From: Streptomyces sp. V3I7
GTDB taxonomy: Bacteria; Actinomycetota; Actinomycetes; Streptomycetales; Streptomycetaceae
Length of the DNA stretch: 64,000 bases
Assembly: GCF_030817495.1 (NCBI RefSeq)
Contig: NZ_JAUSZK010000001.1
Coordinates: forward strand, 2,521,001-2,585,000
Reading direction: 5' to 3'
A program made the position numbers and the translations under genes. Below, one piece after another: positions 18,346 to 26,874 of the stretch. The notes below the pieces were generated by a model. The model was not told where the DNA came from, did not search any database, and saw only the letters and a program-made list of their open reading frames with translations. Numbering within the stretch: the stretch's first letter is position 1; each line of letters opens with the position of its first letter.

Positions 18346-18503
18346 GGACACCAGCGTGGACGTGTCGCTTCGTGGGGGCCACTGAATTGCCGTCGGCGCC
18401 CTGCGACCGCCGTCATGGAGGAGATTTGAACGTTTCCACACCAGACCGCAACCATCCCGCGCACGCGCGAGTCTGTGATGGCGACAAGAAGGGGGTGGGG
18501 GAG

Positions 18504-18608
18504 ATGGACGACATCTTCCAGGAGATGCTCGAGGAGATCGCGGAGGAGTCGGCCGACGAGGTCGGCAGCGACGCCATCAAGGACATCGTGGAAGGGCTCT
18601 TCGACTGA
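18504..18608 (+). CDS. Possible 34-aa acidic microprotein
   Basis: The ATG follows GGGGGAG. The product is strongly acidic and helix-prone (QEMLEEIAEESADEVGSD) and ends in IVEGLFD. A longer version starting at TTG 18426, after GGAGGAG, is possible. Amphipathic acidic composition over the whole length is unlike random high-GC reading, but I know no family. Confidence 0.35.
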   Translation: MDDIFQEMLEEIAEESADEVGSDAIKDIVEGLFD

Positions 18609-18682
18609 CGAGGGGGCTCGGCGGCTCGGCCGGCGTCGGAGCGTTCCGGCGCCGCGTTCCGAGCCGGGGGGGCGGCGTGATC

Positions 18683-18712
18683 TTGTGGCCCAAGTCGCCG
18701 GTGCTGTACAGT
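18683..18712 (+). promoter_or_regulatory. Promoter of the structured RNA
   Basis: TTGTGG and TACAGT are separated by 18 bp. The expected start point, 7-8 bp after the -10 element, falls on the G that opens the first stem of the RNA. Confidence 0.5.
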
Positions 18713-18719
18713 CGATCTT

Positions 18720-18868
18720 GAGCGCGGCACCCAAGTGCGGGTGAAACGCGATGCGTTGGTGGTCCAAGGAAAGACGTCCCGCTTCCTGCGGGGAGATGCA
18801 GGTGCAAGGCCTGCCCGGCGCTCCGAGAGAAATCCGTTCCTGGTTTTCCAGGGGCGGGTTTCTTTGTT
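18720..18868 (+). ncRNA. Candidate structured small RNA with a tRNA-like 3' half and intrinsic terminator
   Basis: No plausible protein covers this stretch. From the predicted start point, GAGCGC (18720-18725) can pair with GCGCTC (18818-18823), closing a multi-branched fold. Inside are ACCC/GGGT (18729-18742), AACGC/GCGTT, a CCCGC-TTCCT-GCGGG hairpin near 18778-18792 and GCAGG-TGCAAGG-CCTGC (18798-18814). The last looks like a tRNA T-arm with a 7-nt loop. A terminator hairpin and T-rich run follow at once. It is not a normal tRNA: the T-loop is off-consensus and no proper anticodon arm forms. It may be a small RNA, a riboregulator or a degenerate tRNA-like element. I could not match it to a known riboswitch. 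Confidence 0.5.
18829..18868 (+). terminator. Intrinsic terminator of the structured RNA
   Basis: Fifteen-base arms (18829-18843 and 18848-18862) pair with three G-U wobbles around a TTTT loop and are followed by TTTGTT. Nothing recognisable lies between this and the type VII gene at 19271. Confidence 0.65.
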
Positions 18869-19270
18869 GGGGCGGGTCCGGAGCGCTGCACTGACCGTGG
18901 GTTGCAGCTCGGCCGGGCGGGCAAGCCGATAGCCGACGCGAGGGCACGCGCATCGCACGCGGGGCCGGGCCGTCGACCGCGTCCAGGGGCTGTACCAGCC
19001 GTACCAGTCGGCGCTCAAGTCATCCCGCGACGTCCTCCCTGTCCACAACGACGGTGTACGAATGGTCATCCAACGTCATATGGAACCGGTTGGGTGTTGG
19101 CACCGGCGGAGCCTGAAAGTCCCTGCTCCACCTCGGTTCCAGCTGTCCCCGCCGCCCAAATCCCCTGTTCTCATATAAGCCAAGGGCAGGAATTGGCCGC
19201 TGTGCGCTGTCTGATGCGGCCGATAGAGTTGCTCGCGCTATCGGTCGTACGGGGACAGGGGGCACTCGCG

Positions 19271-19600
19271 GTGGCGAGCGGCGGACTGAAAGTCGATCTG
19301 AGCGCACTGGAGGATGTGCTCAGACAACTCAATGGAGTTATCTCGAATCTGGGCAACACCTCCTCCAAGGCGCGCTACCAGACATACCTGCCGCCCGGTG
19401 CACTGGGCAGTGAACACTTCGCCGAGGCGAACGATCTCCACCTGGCGCACACGGAGATGAAGCAGCACCTCGAAGACATCGTCGCCCACATCCACGGCCT
19501 GATGGATGAATTCGGGACGAAGACGAAGAAGACGCACGGCGCGTACCAGGACCAGGAAGCTGAGATCACGTCGGCGCTGTCGGACGGGGGCAGGTCATGA
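19271..19600 (+). CDS. WXG100/ESX-associated small helical protein
   Basis: A 109-aa, mostly helical, charged protein (LSALEDVLRQLNGVISNLGN ... HTEMKQHLEDIVAHIHGLMD). Size, helicity and position, as first gene before a larger secreted-type protein and a mycosin, fit the ESX/type VII substrate-partner class, though no WXG motif is present. GTG is preceded by AGGGGG. The stop overlaps the next ATG by 4 bp (ATGA). Confidence 0.65.
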   Translation: MASGGLKVDLSALEDVLRQLNGVISNLGNTSSKARYQTYLPPGALGSEHFAEANDLHLAHTEMKQHLEDIVAHIHGLMDEFGTKTKKTHGAYQDQEAEITSALSDGGRS

Positions 19601-21049
19601 GCTCGGGCGGAAAGAAGAGCGACGACGGCTACACGTACGAGTACGTCCCCGCGGGGATGTGCTTCAACGAGAAGGCCACGACGCCGTTCGCGGACCTGAC
19701 CTTGAACCAGATGAAGGCCATGGTCGTCAACGCGAAGCCGGGCGACGTTCACGACGTAGCCCGGGGCTGGCTCAAGGTCAACCATGACCTGGTGGGCGAG
19801 AAGGGCGGTGGCGGGGCCCGGCACGACTTCCTGCAAGCGGTGTACGGGGTCCTGGAGCACTGGGAGGGAGACGCCGCCGACCGCTTCAAGGAGCAGGCCG
19901 AGATCATCGCGAAGAAGATGGAGGACGGCGCCAAGTACGCCGAGTACACCTCCACCGCGATGGAGAACGCGGCCACGGTGCTGGAGACCACCAAGACCGC
20001 GGTCGACGACATGGAGGAGCCGGGGGCGTTCTCCAGGGGGTTCGACTTCGTCGCGGACGGGCTCTCGCACGACGACAGCGGCTACCAGGCGGACCAGCGC
20101 GCCGGGATGACCGCCCAGGAAGCCCTGGACAAGTACGACGACGACCTCTCGGCGGGCAAGGAGACCCAGCTGCAGGCGGCCGCGAAGATGGAGGAGCTGG
20201 GGGCGGCGTACGCGACGCAGACCAAGAACATGGGGTCTTGGAATCGCAGGCCGCTTCCTTCCACGAACGATAACAACGACTACCCCGGTGACCCTGGGGG
20301 TACGGCGCCGGTCCCGGTCATGGCGATCCCGACCGAGAGCGGCCCCAGGTTGGTGGGCCGGGCTCCTGTCAGTAGCGGGACGTCGAGCAGCTCGGGCCGG
20401 TCGGCCATCACGACGTCTCCCAGCGCCCCCAACCGCGTTGCCCGCGCAGGTGCCGGTTCCTCTTCCCAGGTGTCCGCGTCCTCCGGCGTTGGCACGGATG
20501 TGGACGGCCTTGCGGCCCACCAGCCCCCGTGGGACTGCGGTCGGTGACGGCGGCGCCCATGCAGGTACAGGCAGTGGCCGCGCCGGCGGGGGAGGCTGGG
20601 GGGCCGGAACAGGAGAAGGTTTCCCGGGCGCGCCCGGCGCCCCTGCAGCTGGCTCGGCGCGTGGTGGCGCTTCCTCCGGTGCAGGGTCTGCGGCGGGCAA
20701 CGGCCGTGCAGGTATGGGCGGTGTGGGAGCCGGAGCGGGGGCAGGACCCGCGCCCGGTAAGCAGTCCGGTGGCCGCGGCCCTCTGGCCCGTACGAAGGGC
20801 GGGGTGATGGGCGAGCCCGAGGGCACCCCCTCCACCAGGACTGGCGCCGGTTCCGGTCTGCACGGCAGCCGTGGTGGTACGACGGAGGGCCGCAAGGCGG
20901 CGGGCCTGTCGGGCGCCGGACATGCGGGCGCGGCCGGCACGGGCCGTGACCGGAGGAAGAAGGACGGTAAGCAGGTTCCGGACTACCTCGTCGAGGACGA
21001 GGAGACCTGGGTACAGAAGCGGGACAACACCCCGCGGGTCATCGAGTAG
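19597..21049 (+). CDS. Type VII secretion-associated protein with Gly-rich C terminus, frameshifted
   Basis: Read through one shift, this is ~484 aa. The N-terminal ~210 residues are helical and resemble WXG100/PPE-like substrates (GVLEHWEGDAADRFKEQAEI, with W and small residues at the hairpin). A Ser/Pro-rich linker, a long Gly/Ala-rich low-complexity stretch and a conserved-looking tail PDYLVEDEETWVQKRD follow. The first frame stops at 20547 and the second runs to 21049. They join if one C is removed from CCCCC at 20524-20528. The tail directly upstream of a mycosin matches the layout of similar Streptomyces loci. The shift may be a sequencing error. Confidence 0.65.
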
Positions 21050-21132
21050 ACACGACCGAGACAGCATGAAGTGGGGCTCGCTTGATCCACTGCGCGAGCT
21101 CCGCCCGGCGGGACGAAAGAGGGATACACGGC

Positions 21133-22374
21133 ATGGGCCTCACGCGGACACTGCGCATGGCAGGCAGTACGGCAGCGGTGGGAGCGCTGGTCTTCGCCGC
21201 CGCGTCACCAGCAGCGGCAGACCAGGTGAGGCAGGACCAATGGCCGCTCCATGCCCTTGACGCCGAGGCGGTCTGGAAGGTCGCGACCGGGAAGGGCGTC
21301 ACCGTAGCCGTCATCGACAACGGCGTCGACGCCTCCCACCCCGACCTGAAGGGCAACGTCCTGCCGGGCAAGGACTTCATCGACGGTGACTCCGACGCCT
21401 CGCCTGCTGCAGGCGCCTACCACGGGACATCCATGGCCGGCGACATCGCCGGCCATGGCCACGGTCCCAACGGGGCGGACGGCGTGAAGGGACTTGCTCC
21501 CCAGGCAAAGATCCTGCCCCTCCGTGATGACGGCGCCCAGACGGGCGGCCTCGCCCCGTCGATCAGATACGCGGTGGACCACGGTGCATCGGTCATCAAC
21601 ATTTCCGAGGGTGGGGGCCCGGTAGATTCCAGCGGCGAGGAACTGAAGGCGATTCAGTACGCGCTTCAGCACAACGTGATCGTCGTGGCAGCATCGGGCA
21701 ACGAGGGAAAGAGCGGCACCAAGGCCATCGGCTACCCGGCAAGCTATCCAGGCGTAGTAAATGTCGGCGCGGTCAAGGAAGCCAACGAGATCTGGGAAAA
21801 GTCCAACTCCGGTACGAATGTCCTGCTGACGGCCCCCGGCTACCACGTCGTCTCCACCAGCACGAACTCCTACGGCTACGGCATGGGCACCGGTACCTCC
21901 GACTCCACCGCCTACGTCTCCGCCGCCTGCGCCCTGCTGCGCGAGAAGTTCCCCGACCTCACCGCGGGCCAGATCGTCAACCGCCTCACCAGGACCGCCG
22001 GCCTCCCCGCCTCGGCCAAGGGCCTGAAGCTCCCCGACCAGAAGTACGGCTACGGCTACATCCGCCCCCTCGCCGCCCTTCAGCAGAACATTCCGGCCGG
22101 CTCCAAGAACGGCCCACTGACCATGCCCGCATCCGAGACCGCGGTGCCCCCGGCCTCCACGTCCGCTGATTCACCAAGCGGCCTGACCACCAGCTCGATC
22201 ATCGCCCGCGTGGTCCTGGCCGGCCTCGGCGTACTCATCGTGATCGGCGTGCCCCTGCTTCTGGTCCTGCGCGCGAAGCGGCGTCGGGCGGCGGAACAGG
22301 CCCAGTTCAACCAGCAGCACGGATACGGAAGCTATCCTCCGAATTCCTACCCTGATTCTGCTCCGTACCAGTGA
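21133..22374 (+). CDS. Mycosin-type S8 serine protease, C terminus altered by an inserted element
   Basis: A 413-aa membrane-anchored subtilase of the type VII secretion mycosin family. A signal peptide ends near AAAD (~residue 34). The catalytic residues are Asp in VAVIDNGVD, His in YHGTSMAGDIAGHG and Ser in GTGTSDSTAYVSA, with oxyanion Asn in AASGNEG. After a Pro/Ser linker comes a C-terminal helix (IIARVVLAGLGVLIVIGVPL) and a cytosolic RAKRRR tail with Tyr/Pro/Gly repeats. The TGA stop is the first three bases of an inserted element. Joining across the element would add HQPPTDRYPQQ. The catalytic domain is untouched, so the protease is probably active. Confidence 0.9.
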   Translation: MGLTRTLRMAGSTAAVGALVFAAASPAAADQVRQDQWPLHALDAEAVWKVATGKGVTVAVIDNGVDASHPDLKGNVLPGKDFIDGDSDASPAAGAYHGTSMAGDIAGHGHGPNGADGVKGLAPQAKILPLRDDGAQTGGLAPSIRYAVDHGASVINISEGGGPVDSSGEELKAIQYALQHNVIVVAASGNEGKSGTKAIGYPASYPGVVNVGAVKEANEIWEKSNSGTNVLLTAPGYHVVSTSTNSYGYGMGTGTSDSTAYVSAACALLREKFPDLTAGQIVNRLTRTAGLPASAKGLKLPDQKYGYGYIRPLAALQQNIPAGSKNGPLTMPASETAVPPASTSADSPSGLTTSSIIARVVLAGLGVLIVIGVPLLLVLRAKRRRAAEQAQFNQQHGYGSYPPNSYPDSAPYQ

Positions 22375-22398
22375 GCCGAAGCACGATAAGTGTCACCA
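22372..22398 (+). repeat. Left terminal inverted repeat of the cupin element
   Basis: It matches the right end in inverted orientation at 25 of 27 positions. It supplies the stop codon of the mycosin gene. The 22399-22734 stretch behind it holds only further iteron and inverted-repeat sequence and the cupin leader. Confidence 0.75.
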
Positions 22399-22734
22399 TC
22401 AGCCCCTGCTGACCTGCGACATCGATCTGGCGAAGCACGGTGGTTGTCACCAGGGCGGCGCTCGTCTTGTCACCAGCAGCCCGCGAAGCAGGGTCGGTGT
22501 CCCCGGCTCCGGCGCTCCACCCATCGCCGGAGCTGCCCCGCCGGTGGCCGGTGTCCTGTGACAGCGACGGTTGACCGATTGCCATCTGAGGTTGGCTGCT
22601 GAGCGAGGACAGCTGTCAGGCGGTCACCTCAGCCTCTCCCATGTCGCGCACCGCAGTCGTCATGCCTAGCCTGCTGAAGAGGCCGACGTTTCATTTCCTC
22701 GGCTCCCACGGCGAACCCCAACGAGGAGGCAGCC

Positions 22735-23100
22735 ATGACGGCGACGACGCGAACCGTGGCCCCTGTGGTGATCGAGGGCGGTGGTGTGGAATTGCGCCTT
22801 CAAGAAGTCGGAGGCGACATGTCCGCTGCATTCGTGCGGTTCCCCAAGGGCGCGGACATGGCGCCGGCCCTCACGGGTCTGCCAGGCAACCTGTGCCAGT
22901 GCCCTCACTGGGGATACCTGCTCAAGGGGCGGCTGAAGATGCGGACGGCGGACGGCGACGAGATCTATGAGGCCGGGCAGGCGTTCTACTGGCCGCCAGG
23001 GCATGCGCCGGAAGCCCTCGAGGACTGCGAGTACGTCGATTTCTCGCCGACGAAGGAGTTCAACAAGGTGGTCGACCACCTCAAGACGCAGATGGGATGA
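22735..23100 (+). CDS. Cupin-domain protein, cargo of the inserted element
   Basis: A 121-aa single-domain cupin. Motif 1 is CPHWGYLLKGRLKMRTADGDE, with a metal-ligand His but otherwise shortened, and motif 2 is YEAGQAFYWPPGHAPEALED. Such proteins bind a metal and act as small enzymes or sensors; the substrate cannot be told from sequence. GAGGAGG lies before the ATG. It is the only gene between the inverted repeats, so it travels as a passenger. Confidence 0.8.
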   Translation: MTATTRTVAPVVIEGGGVELRLQEVGGDMSAAFVRFPKGADMAPALTGLPGNLCQCPHWGYLLKGRLKMRTADGDEIYEAGQAFYWPPGHAPEALEDCEYVDFSPTKEFNKVVDHLKTQMG

Positions 23101-23245
23101 CCTTGTCGAGGCGCAGTAAGGTTCTCTCTGCGCCCGAGACGGTTCAAGGCCCGTGGCCCTTCGACGGCAAACGGTCAACCTTCGATGTCACAGGACAGCC
23201 GGCCAGCACTCCTGTCCGGCGCTCCCGGTGACAACAAGCCTGCCT

Positions 23246-23272
23246 TGGTGACAGCTATCGTGCTTCGGCTCA
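23246..23272 (-). repeat. Right terminal inverted repeat of the cupin element
   Basis: It is the inverted copy of the left end, ending ...GCTTCGGCTCA and followed directly by ACCAG. The next bases (from 23278) continue the mycosin reading frame to a TAG at 23311-23313. Confidence 0.75.
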
Positions 23273-23328
23273 ACCAGCACCAGCCGCCGACTGACCGTTA
23301 CCCGCAGCAGTAGCGGTAACTGTCGTAA

Positions 23329-24036
23329 TCAATCCTCGTGAGACTTCTTGATCTCGTCAGAGGGGGACAGACGAGGATTGTTCGTGCAGCCCAGGGACTT
23401 ACTTACCTTGGATGCGGCTGAGAGCAACACTCTGAGCCGGGCGTTGTTCGCCTCGATCACGCCTAGATCGCTGTCCCAATACCCTTGAAAGTAGCCTTGC
23501 ACAGCCCCCTCGTGAGCGCCCGGAAGTCTGCACGCGAAGCGTGCTGTTGCTCGCCGGAGGTCGTCCACGGTACGCGTCATCTCCGCATCGCCTACGGTGA
23601 AGTTGAGGACCTCGGACCTCTCCTCTTTGGTGAAGTAAGGGTGTCGGGTCCAGCCGAAGTAGAAGTCGATCTCTCTTTGGCCTCCGCAGCGCGTTCGCAC
23701 ATCTTCCTTGCACAGCAGGAAGGAACACACGGAGGAGGCTCTGGTGTAGTTCGGCTTGCTGCTGCCTGGGGCTTCCTTACGCATCTGGTCTGCCACCCGC
23801 TCGACTCGCACCCCCTCGGATCGTGTGCGGGGGTAGAACTCCTTTCGCCCGGTGAGGAGTTGTTGAAGGTCTCGCCCTGTGTCACTGCCGAACATGCCGC
23901 CACAGATGTCGTCCGCCGCGACCGGCTTGATAGGGGCGGGTTTGGGCGCGTCCTGTGGGGCGCCGCATGCGGTGATGAGGGCAGCAAGCGTCAGAAACGT
24001 GGCCGTCGCTCGCAGGCAACTGGGCTTCAGGGTCAT
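23329..24036 (-). CDS. Lipoprotein downstream of the type VII effector-like gene
   Basis: A 235-aa protein with a signal peptide and lipobox (TLAALITACGAP, Cys ~24). Six further cysteines in the mature part (DDICGG, SVCSFLLCKED, RTRCGG, FACRL, LGCTNN) suggest disulfides outside the membrane. Its ATG overlaps the stop of the large effector-like gene (ATGA), so the two are coupled. An immunity or chaperone role for that partner is inference; no family is recognised. Confidence 0.75.
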   Translation of the reverse strand: MTLKPSCLRATATFLTLAALITACGAPQDAPKPAPIKPVAADDICGGMFGSDTGRDLQQLLTGRKEFYPRTRSEGVRVERVADQMRKEAPGSSKPNYTRASSVCSFLLCKEDVRTRCGGQREIDFYFGWTRHPYFTKEERSEVLNFTVGDAEMTRTVDDLRRATARFACRLPGAHEGAVQGYFQGYWDSDLGVIEANNARLRVLLSAASKVSKSLGCTNNPRLSPSDEIKKSHED

Positions 24037-26291
24037 CGAGAGTTGTCCGTATCCGTTATGTCAGCACCCCGGGCATAAGCGGCGTCGAGTGCCGTGTTCC
24101 GAGCATCTCGTGGTGCCCCCATCACACCTTGCTGGTCCATGTAGTTGTCGATGCCTGTCCTGGCCAACTTCTTGGCTTCGTAGTCAAATGCATCAATGCT
24201 ATTGATGGCCTTGCCACTGCTGTCCCGCTCGGCGGCCTTGAGGGAGTCGGAGATCTCGTTCCCCAGCCCGGTTTCCACAGCTGAACCGGCGGCCTCGGCG
24301 ATAGGAACGATGATGGGCACCGATTGCGGGGCCAGGATGGTGGCAGCTCCTTCGACCCCGGCTGTGGCGCCACCCACGGCGATCGACACGCCCGCTTGCT
24401 TCCAGGCAGCCGACTTCTCAAGTGCGTGGTTGTAGCTCTCGTCGCCCTCGCGGTAGTCGTGGCCGATCTGTTCGGCACGTGCCTCATCGAGGGCACCGTG
24501 CATCGTCATTCCCCACTCGGCAGCCCGGTACGCCTCGGGGGTGCCTTCGTGGGCGTGGATGCGGCTGGTAGTGAAGGCTTGTTGGGCCTGGGACATGATG
24601 CCGTGCGAGGTCTCGTCGTGGCCCAACTCTCGGATGAACTGCTTGGCCGTGACCGCGTCCATCTTGTTCTCGTCCTTGGTGCCGAACAGTTCCTCCATGC
24701 CTCCTCTGCTGGGGTCTGAGGCATCCAGTCCCGAAATGCTGTAGTTGAGGTCGTCGATGTAGGCGGCGCCGATGCGTCCCATGCTGTCGGAGATGCCCGC
24801 CTGCTTGCCCATCAGCCCAAGGTCGGGATCCCCGTAGCGTTCCATGACCTGCCCCACGATGGCGCGCTCTTCCGCACCCCGGTGCAGTTCCGGGCTGCCT
24901 GCCCCGTAGTCGCTCCCCGTCGTCGCCGACTCCAGGGCGTGGCCGAGGGCGTCGTAGCCGCGGGACGTGCCGTGCTTGTCCTGGGGGTAGGCGTCCTGCG
25001 GCCAATCGCGGGCGCCCTTGTCCCCCTCGCCGCCGCCCACCACGTAGTCGAAGTCGGTCTTGTCGGAGAAGAAGTCGGTCGATGCCTGGTGGTTGTGGCC
25101 GAGGGCGTTCATGTAGCCGGTCATGGGGTCGGTGCCCCAGTTGTTGGTGAGGTCGATGTCGCCGCCGTCGAGGCCGCTGCCGGCGATGGTCTTGCCGAGG
25201 TACTCGTCGTGCAGGGACTGACCGCTCTTGACGGCGTCCTTCTCGTAGTCGATCAGGGCGTCGCCGTAGTCGTGCAGGAAGGCGTGGTCGTAGCGGCCCG
25301 AGTTCATCAGGTTGGACATGACCTGGAATCCCCTGGGGTTCTTGAGGTCGTAATCGAGATGGTGGGGGCCCGCGGCGATCACGTCGTGCTTCCAGTCCTG
25401 CATCGCTCTGCTGTCGGACTGGGTGGCGGTGGCGAGGGTGGCGCCGAGCTGGCTGCGGGTCTGTTCCAGGAGGTCCTTGCGGGTGCCGTCGGGGCCGGGG
25501 TGGCCGTGCAGGTCCATGCCCTCCCAGAACTCCAGCGTGCCCTGGCCGCCCATGCGGGTGGCGAACCGTTCCGCGAACTCGGGGTCCTTGCTGTGCTCCT
25601 TGAGGAGGCTGTTGAACTCCTTGAGCTCGCTGTTGCTCATCTTGTCGCCCTTGTGTGCCAGCTGAACGGCGCGGGCGGAGTCGTAGCGGTCCTCGGCCTT
25701 CTCCGTGTTGCCGGTGGCGTGTTCGTTGAAGCTGCGCTTGTCGTTGCCGACGTCGTAGCGCAGGGCGGCGGCGGCACTGTCGTCGACCTCGGTGGCCGCG
25801 GCGAGGATCTTGCGTATCTCGCCCTCGATCTCGTCGATGGTGCGCAGTTCGGCGGCCACGGCCTGGCCGTAGCCGGGCTGGCCCTGGAGTTCGGGGTCGT
25901 CCACGACGGAGTCGGTGAAGGTGACCTTGCCCTGGTCGGAGATCCGGACCTTTCCGCCCGCGGTCGTCTCCGCTACGTAGTCGTGGAGCCGTTTCTGCTG
26001 CGCCTTGAGGCTGTCGCGGGTCTCCGTGAGGACCTTCTCGATCGCGCGGGCCTGCTGCAGGGCCGCATCGGCCTCGTGGCCGGCGTTCTTGATCTGCCGG
26101 TGGGCCGCCGCGGCCGTGTCCGAGCCGCCCCCGATGGTGCTCCATCCCGCGGCCTCGAAGGGCTTCTGCGCCTTGGGACCGTGGGATTCGTCGACCTCCT
26201 TCATCTTCCGCACGACTTCCTGCCACGCGGTGATGGCGTGGTCGAGGCGGGTCAGACTGAGGTGGTCGAGCTGGACGTAGGTGATCGTCAT
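24033..26291 (-). CDS. Large WXG100-linked secreted effector-like protein (DUF6571-like)
   Basis: A 752-aa protein. The N-terminal ~170 residues are helical (HLSLTRLDHAITAWQEVVRK ... DTAAAAHRQIKNAGHEAD), as in LXG/WXG-type secretion modules. The middle has alternating charged helices and TGYMNALGHNHQASTDFF, a pattern I associate with DUF6571. Near the C terminus a hydrophobic segment (GVSIAVGGATAGVEGAATIL ... VPIIVPIAEAAGSAVETGLG) could insert into a membrane. ATG 26291 follows GGGGGG; the longer upstream frame is a shadow of the neighbouring gene. It is coupled to the lipoprotein and preceded by a small ESX-like gene. Effector function is inference. Confidence 0.75.
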   Translation of the reverse strand: MTITYVQLDHLSLTRLDHAITAWQEVVRKMKEVDESHGPKAQKPFEAAGWSTIGGGSDTAAAAHRQIKNAGHEADAALQQARAIEKVLTETRDSLKAQQKRLHDYVAETTAGGKVRISDQGKVTFTDSVVDDPELQGQPGYGQAVAAELRTIDEIEGEIRKILAAATEVDDSAAAALRYDVGNDKRSFNEHATGNTEKAEDRYDSARAVQLAHKGDKMSNSELKEFNSLLKEHSKDPEFAERFATRMGGQGTLEFWEGMDLHGHPGPDGTRKDLLEQTRSQLGATLATATQSDSRAMQDWKHDVIAAGPHHLDYDLKNPRGFQVMSNLMNSGRYDHAFLHDYGDALIDYEKDAVKSGQSLHDEYLGKTIAGSGLDGGDIDLTNNWGTDPMTGYMNALGHNHQASTDFFSDKTDFDYVVGGGEGDKGARDWPQDAYPQDKHGTSRGYDALGHALESATTGSDYGAGSPELHRGAEERAIVGQVMERYGDPDLGLMGKQAGISDSMGRIGAAYIDDLNYSISGLDASDPSRGGMEELFGTKDENKMDAVTAKQFIRELGHDETSHGIMSQAQQAFTTSRIHAHEGTPEAYRAAEWGMTMHGALDEARAEQIGHDYREGDESYNHALEKSAAWKQAGVSIAVGGATAGVEGAATILAPQSVPIIVPIAEAAGSAVETGLGNEISDSLKAAERDSSGKAINSIDAFDYEAKKLARTGIDNYMDQQGVMGAPRDARNTALDAAYARGADITDTDNSR

Positions 26292-26346
26292 AGTGCTGCC
26301 CCCCGTGGGTAGCGACTGGTCGGCTACGGCTTCAACTCCGCTCGGG

Positions 26347-26691
26347 TCAGCCGAAGGTGGCCCGCATGTCGGCGTGCGCGCCGTTGAACGTCGCGGTGTT
26401 GGCGCGCTCGACACCCGTGTACGCCGACCACGTGTCCCAGGTCTTCTGGCCCAGTCCCTGGTAGGTGGTGTGCAGCGCGTCGCACTGATCCGTCCACCGG
26501 GTCGCCAGGTGCCTGAGGGCAGCGCCGAGCTGGCCGTCCCAGTTGGCGCCGGACAGGCTGCCGGCCGCGTCGTCCAGGTCGCTGCGCGGGAAGTCACCCG
26601 CGGTCCTGACCAGCGAGGCCAGCTCGGAGCAGCCGCGGCTGGCCGCCAACAGCTGCTCCGCGTCGCCGACACGGGTCGTGCCTACTGCCAT
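26347..26691 (-). CDS. WXG100/ESX-like small secreted protein
   Basis: A 114-aa helical hairpin-type protein with conserved Trp pairs (SGANWDGQLG, HLATRWTDQC, KTWDTWSAYTG), similar in size to EsxA/B-like proteins. It starts the leftward operon with the effector-like and lipoprotein genes, 55 bp upstream of the former. Confidence 0.75.
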   Translation of the reverse strand: MAVGTTRVGDAEQLLAASRGCSELASLVRTAGDFPRSDLDDAAGSLSGANWDGQLGAALRHLATRWTDQCDALHTTYQGLGQKTWDTWSAYTGVERANTATFNGAHADMRATFG

Positions 26692-26874
26692 CGCCGCCCC
26701 CGAAAGCGTGTGCCGCCGGGGCCATCGATGCGTCTCCCGGCTGTCGGGGGCATGCTAATTGACGTGTGAGCGCGCCTACAGTGGGTTCGCGCCGAACCGG
26801 CCAGCGCGGTACGGCTCGACAGGACACCTTGGGCTTGATGTCCGACATCTGAGACTCCGGACGGCAGGTCCCGG

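Larger units (their letters stand above)
22367..23277. mobile_element. 901-bp non-autonomous transposon-like element carrying a cupin gene, with 5-bp target duplications
   Basis: The element proper is 22372-23272. Its ends are 27-bp inverted repeats (22372-22398 and 23246-23272) starting TGAGCCGAAGCACG, with 2 mismatches. ACCAG flanks both sides directly (22367-22371 and 23273-23277), as expected of a target-site duplication. A second inner inverted pair of 32 nt with 3 mismatches lies at 22552-22583 and 23166-23197. The TIR core GAAGCACG-N5-TGTCACC is repeated in direct orientation at 22432-22451, suggesting transposase-binding iterons. No transposase is present. Deleting the element plus one ACCAG restores an in-frame mycosin tail. 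The family is not recognised; TG...CA ends and a 5-bp duplication would fit several DDE families. Confidence 0.75.

Noticed and set aside
18720..18823. Calling the structured RNA a tRNA gene
   Set aside because: The T-arm-like hairpin and closing stem are present, but the T-loop is TGCAAGG instead of TTCRANY and no 7-nt anticodon loop with a proper stem forms.
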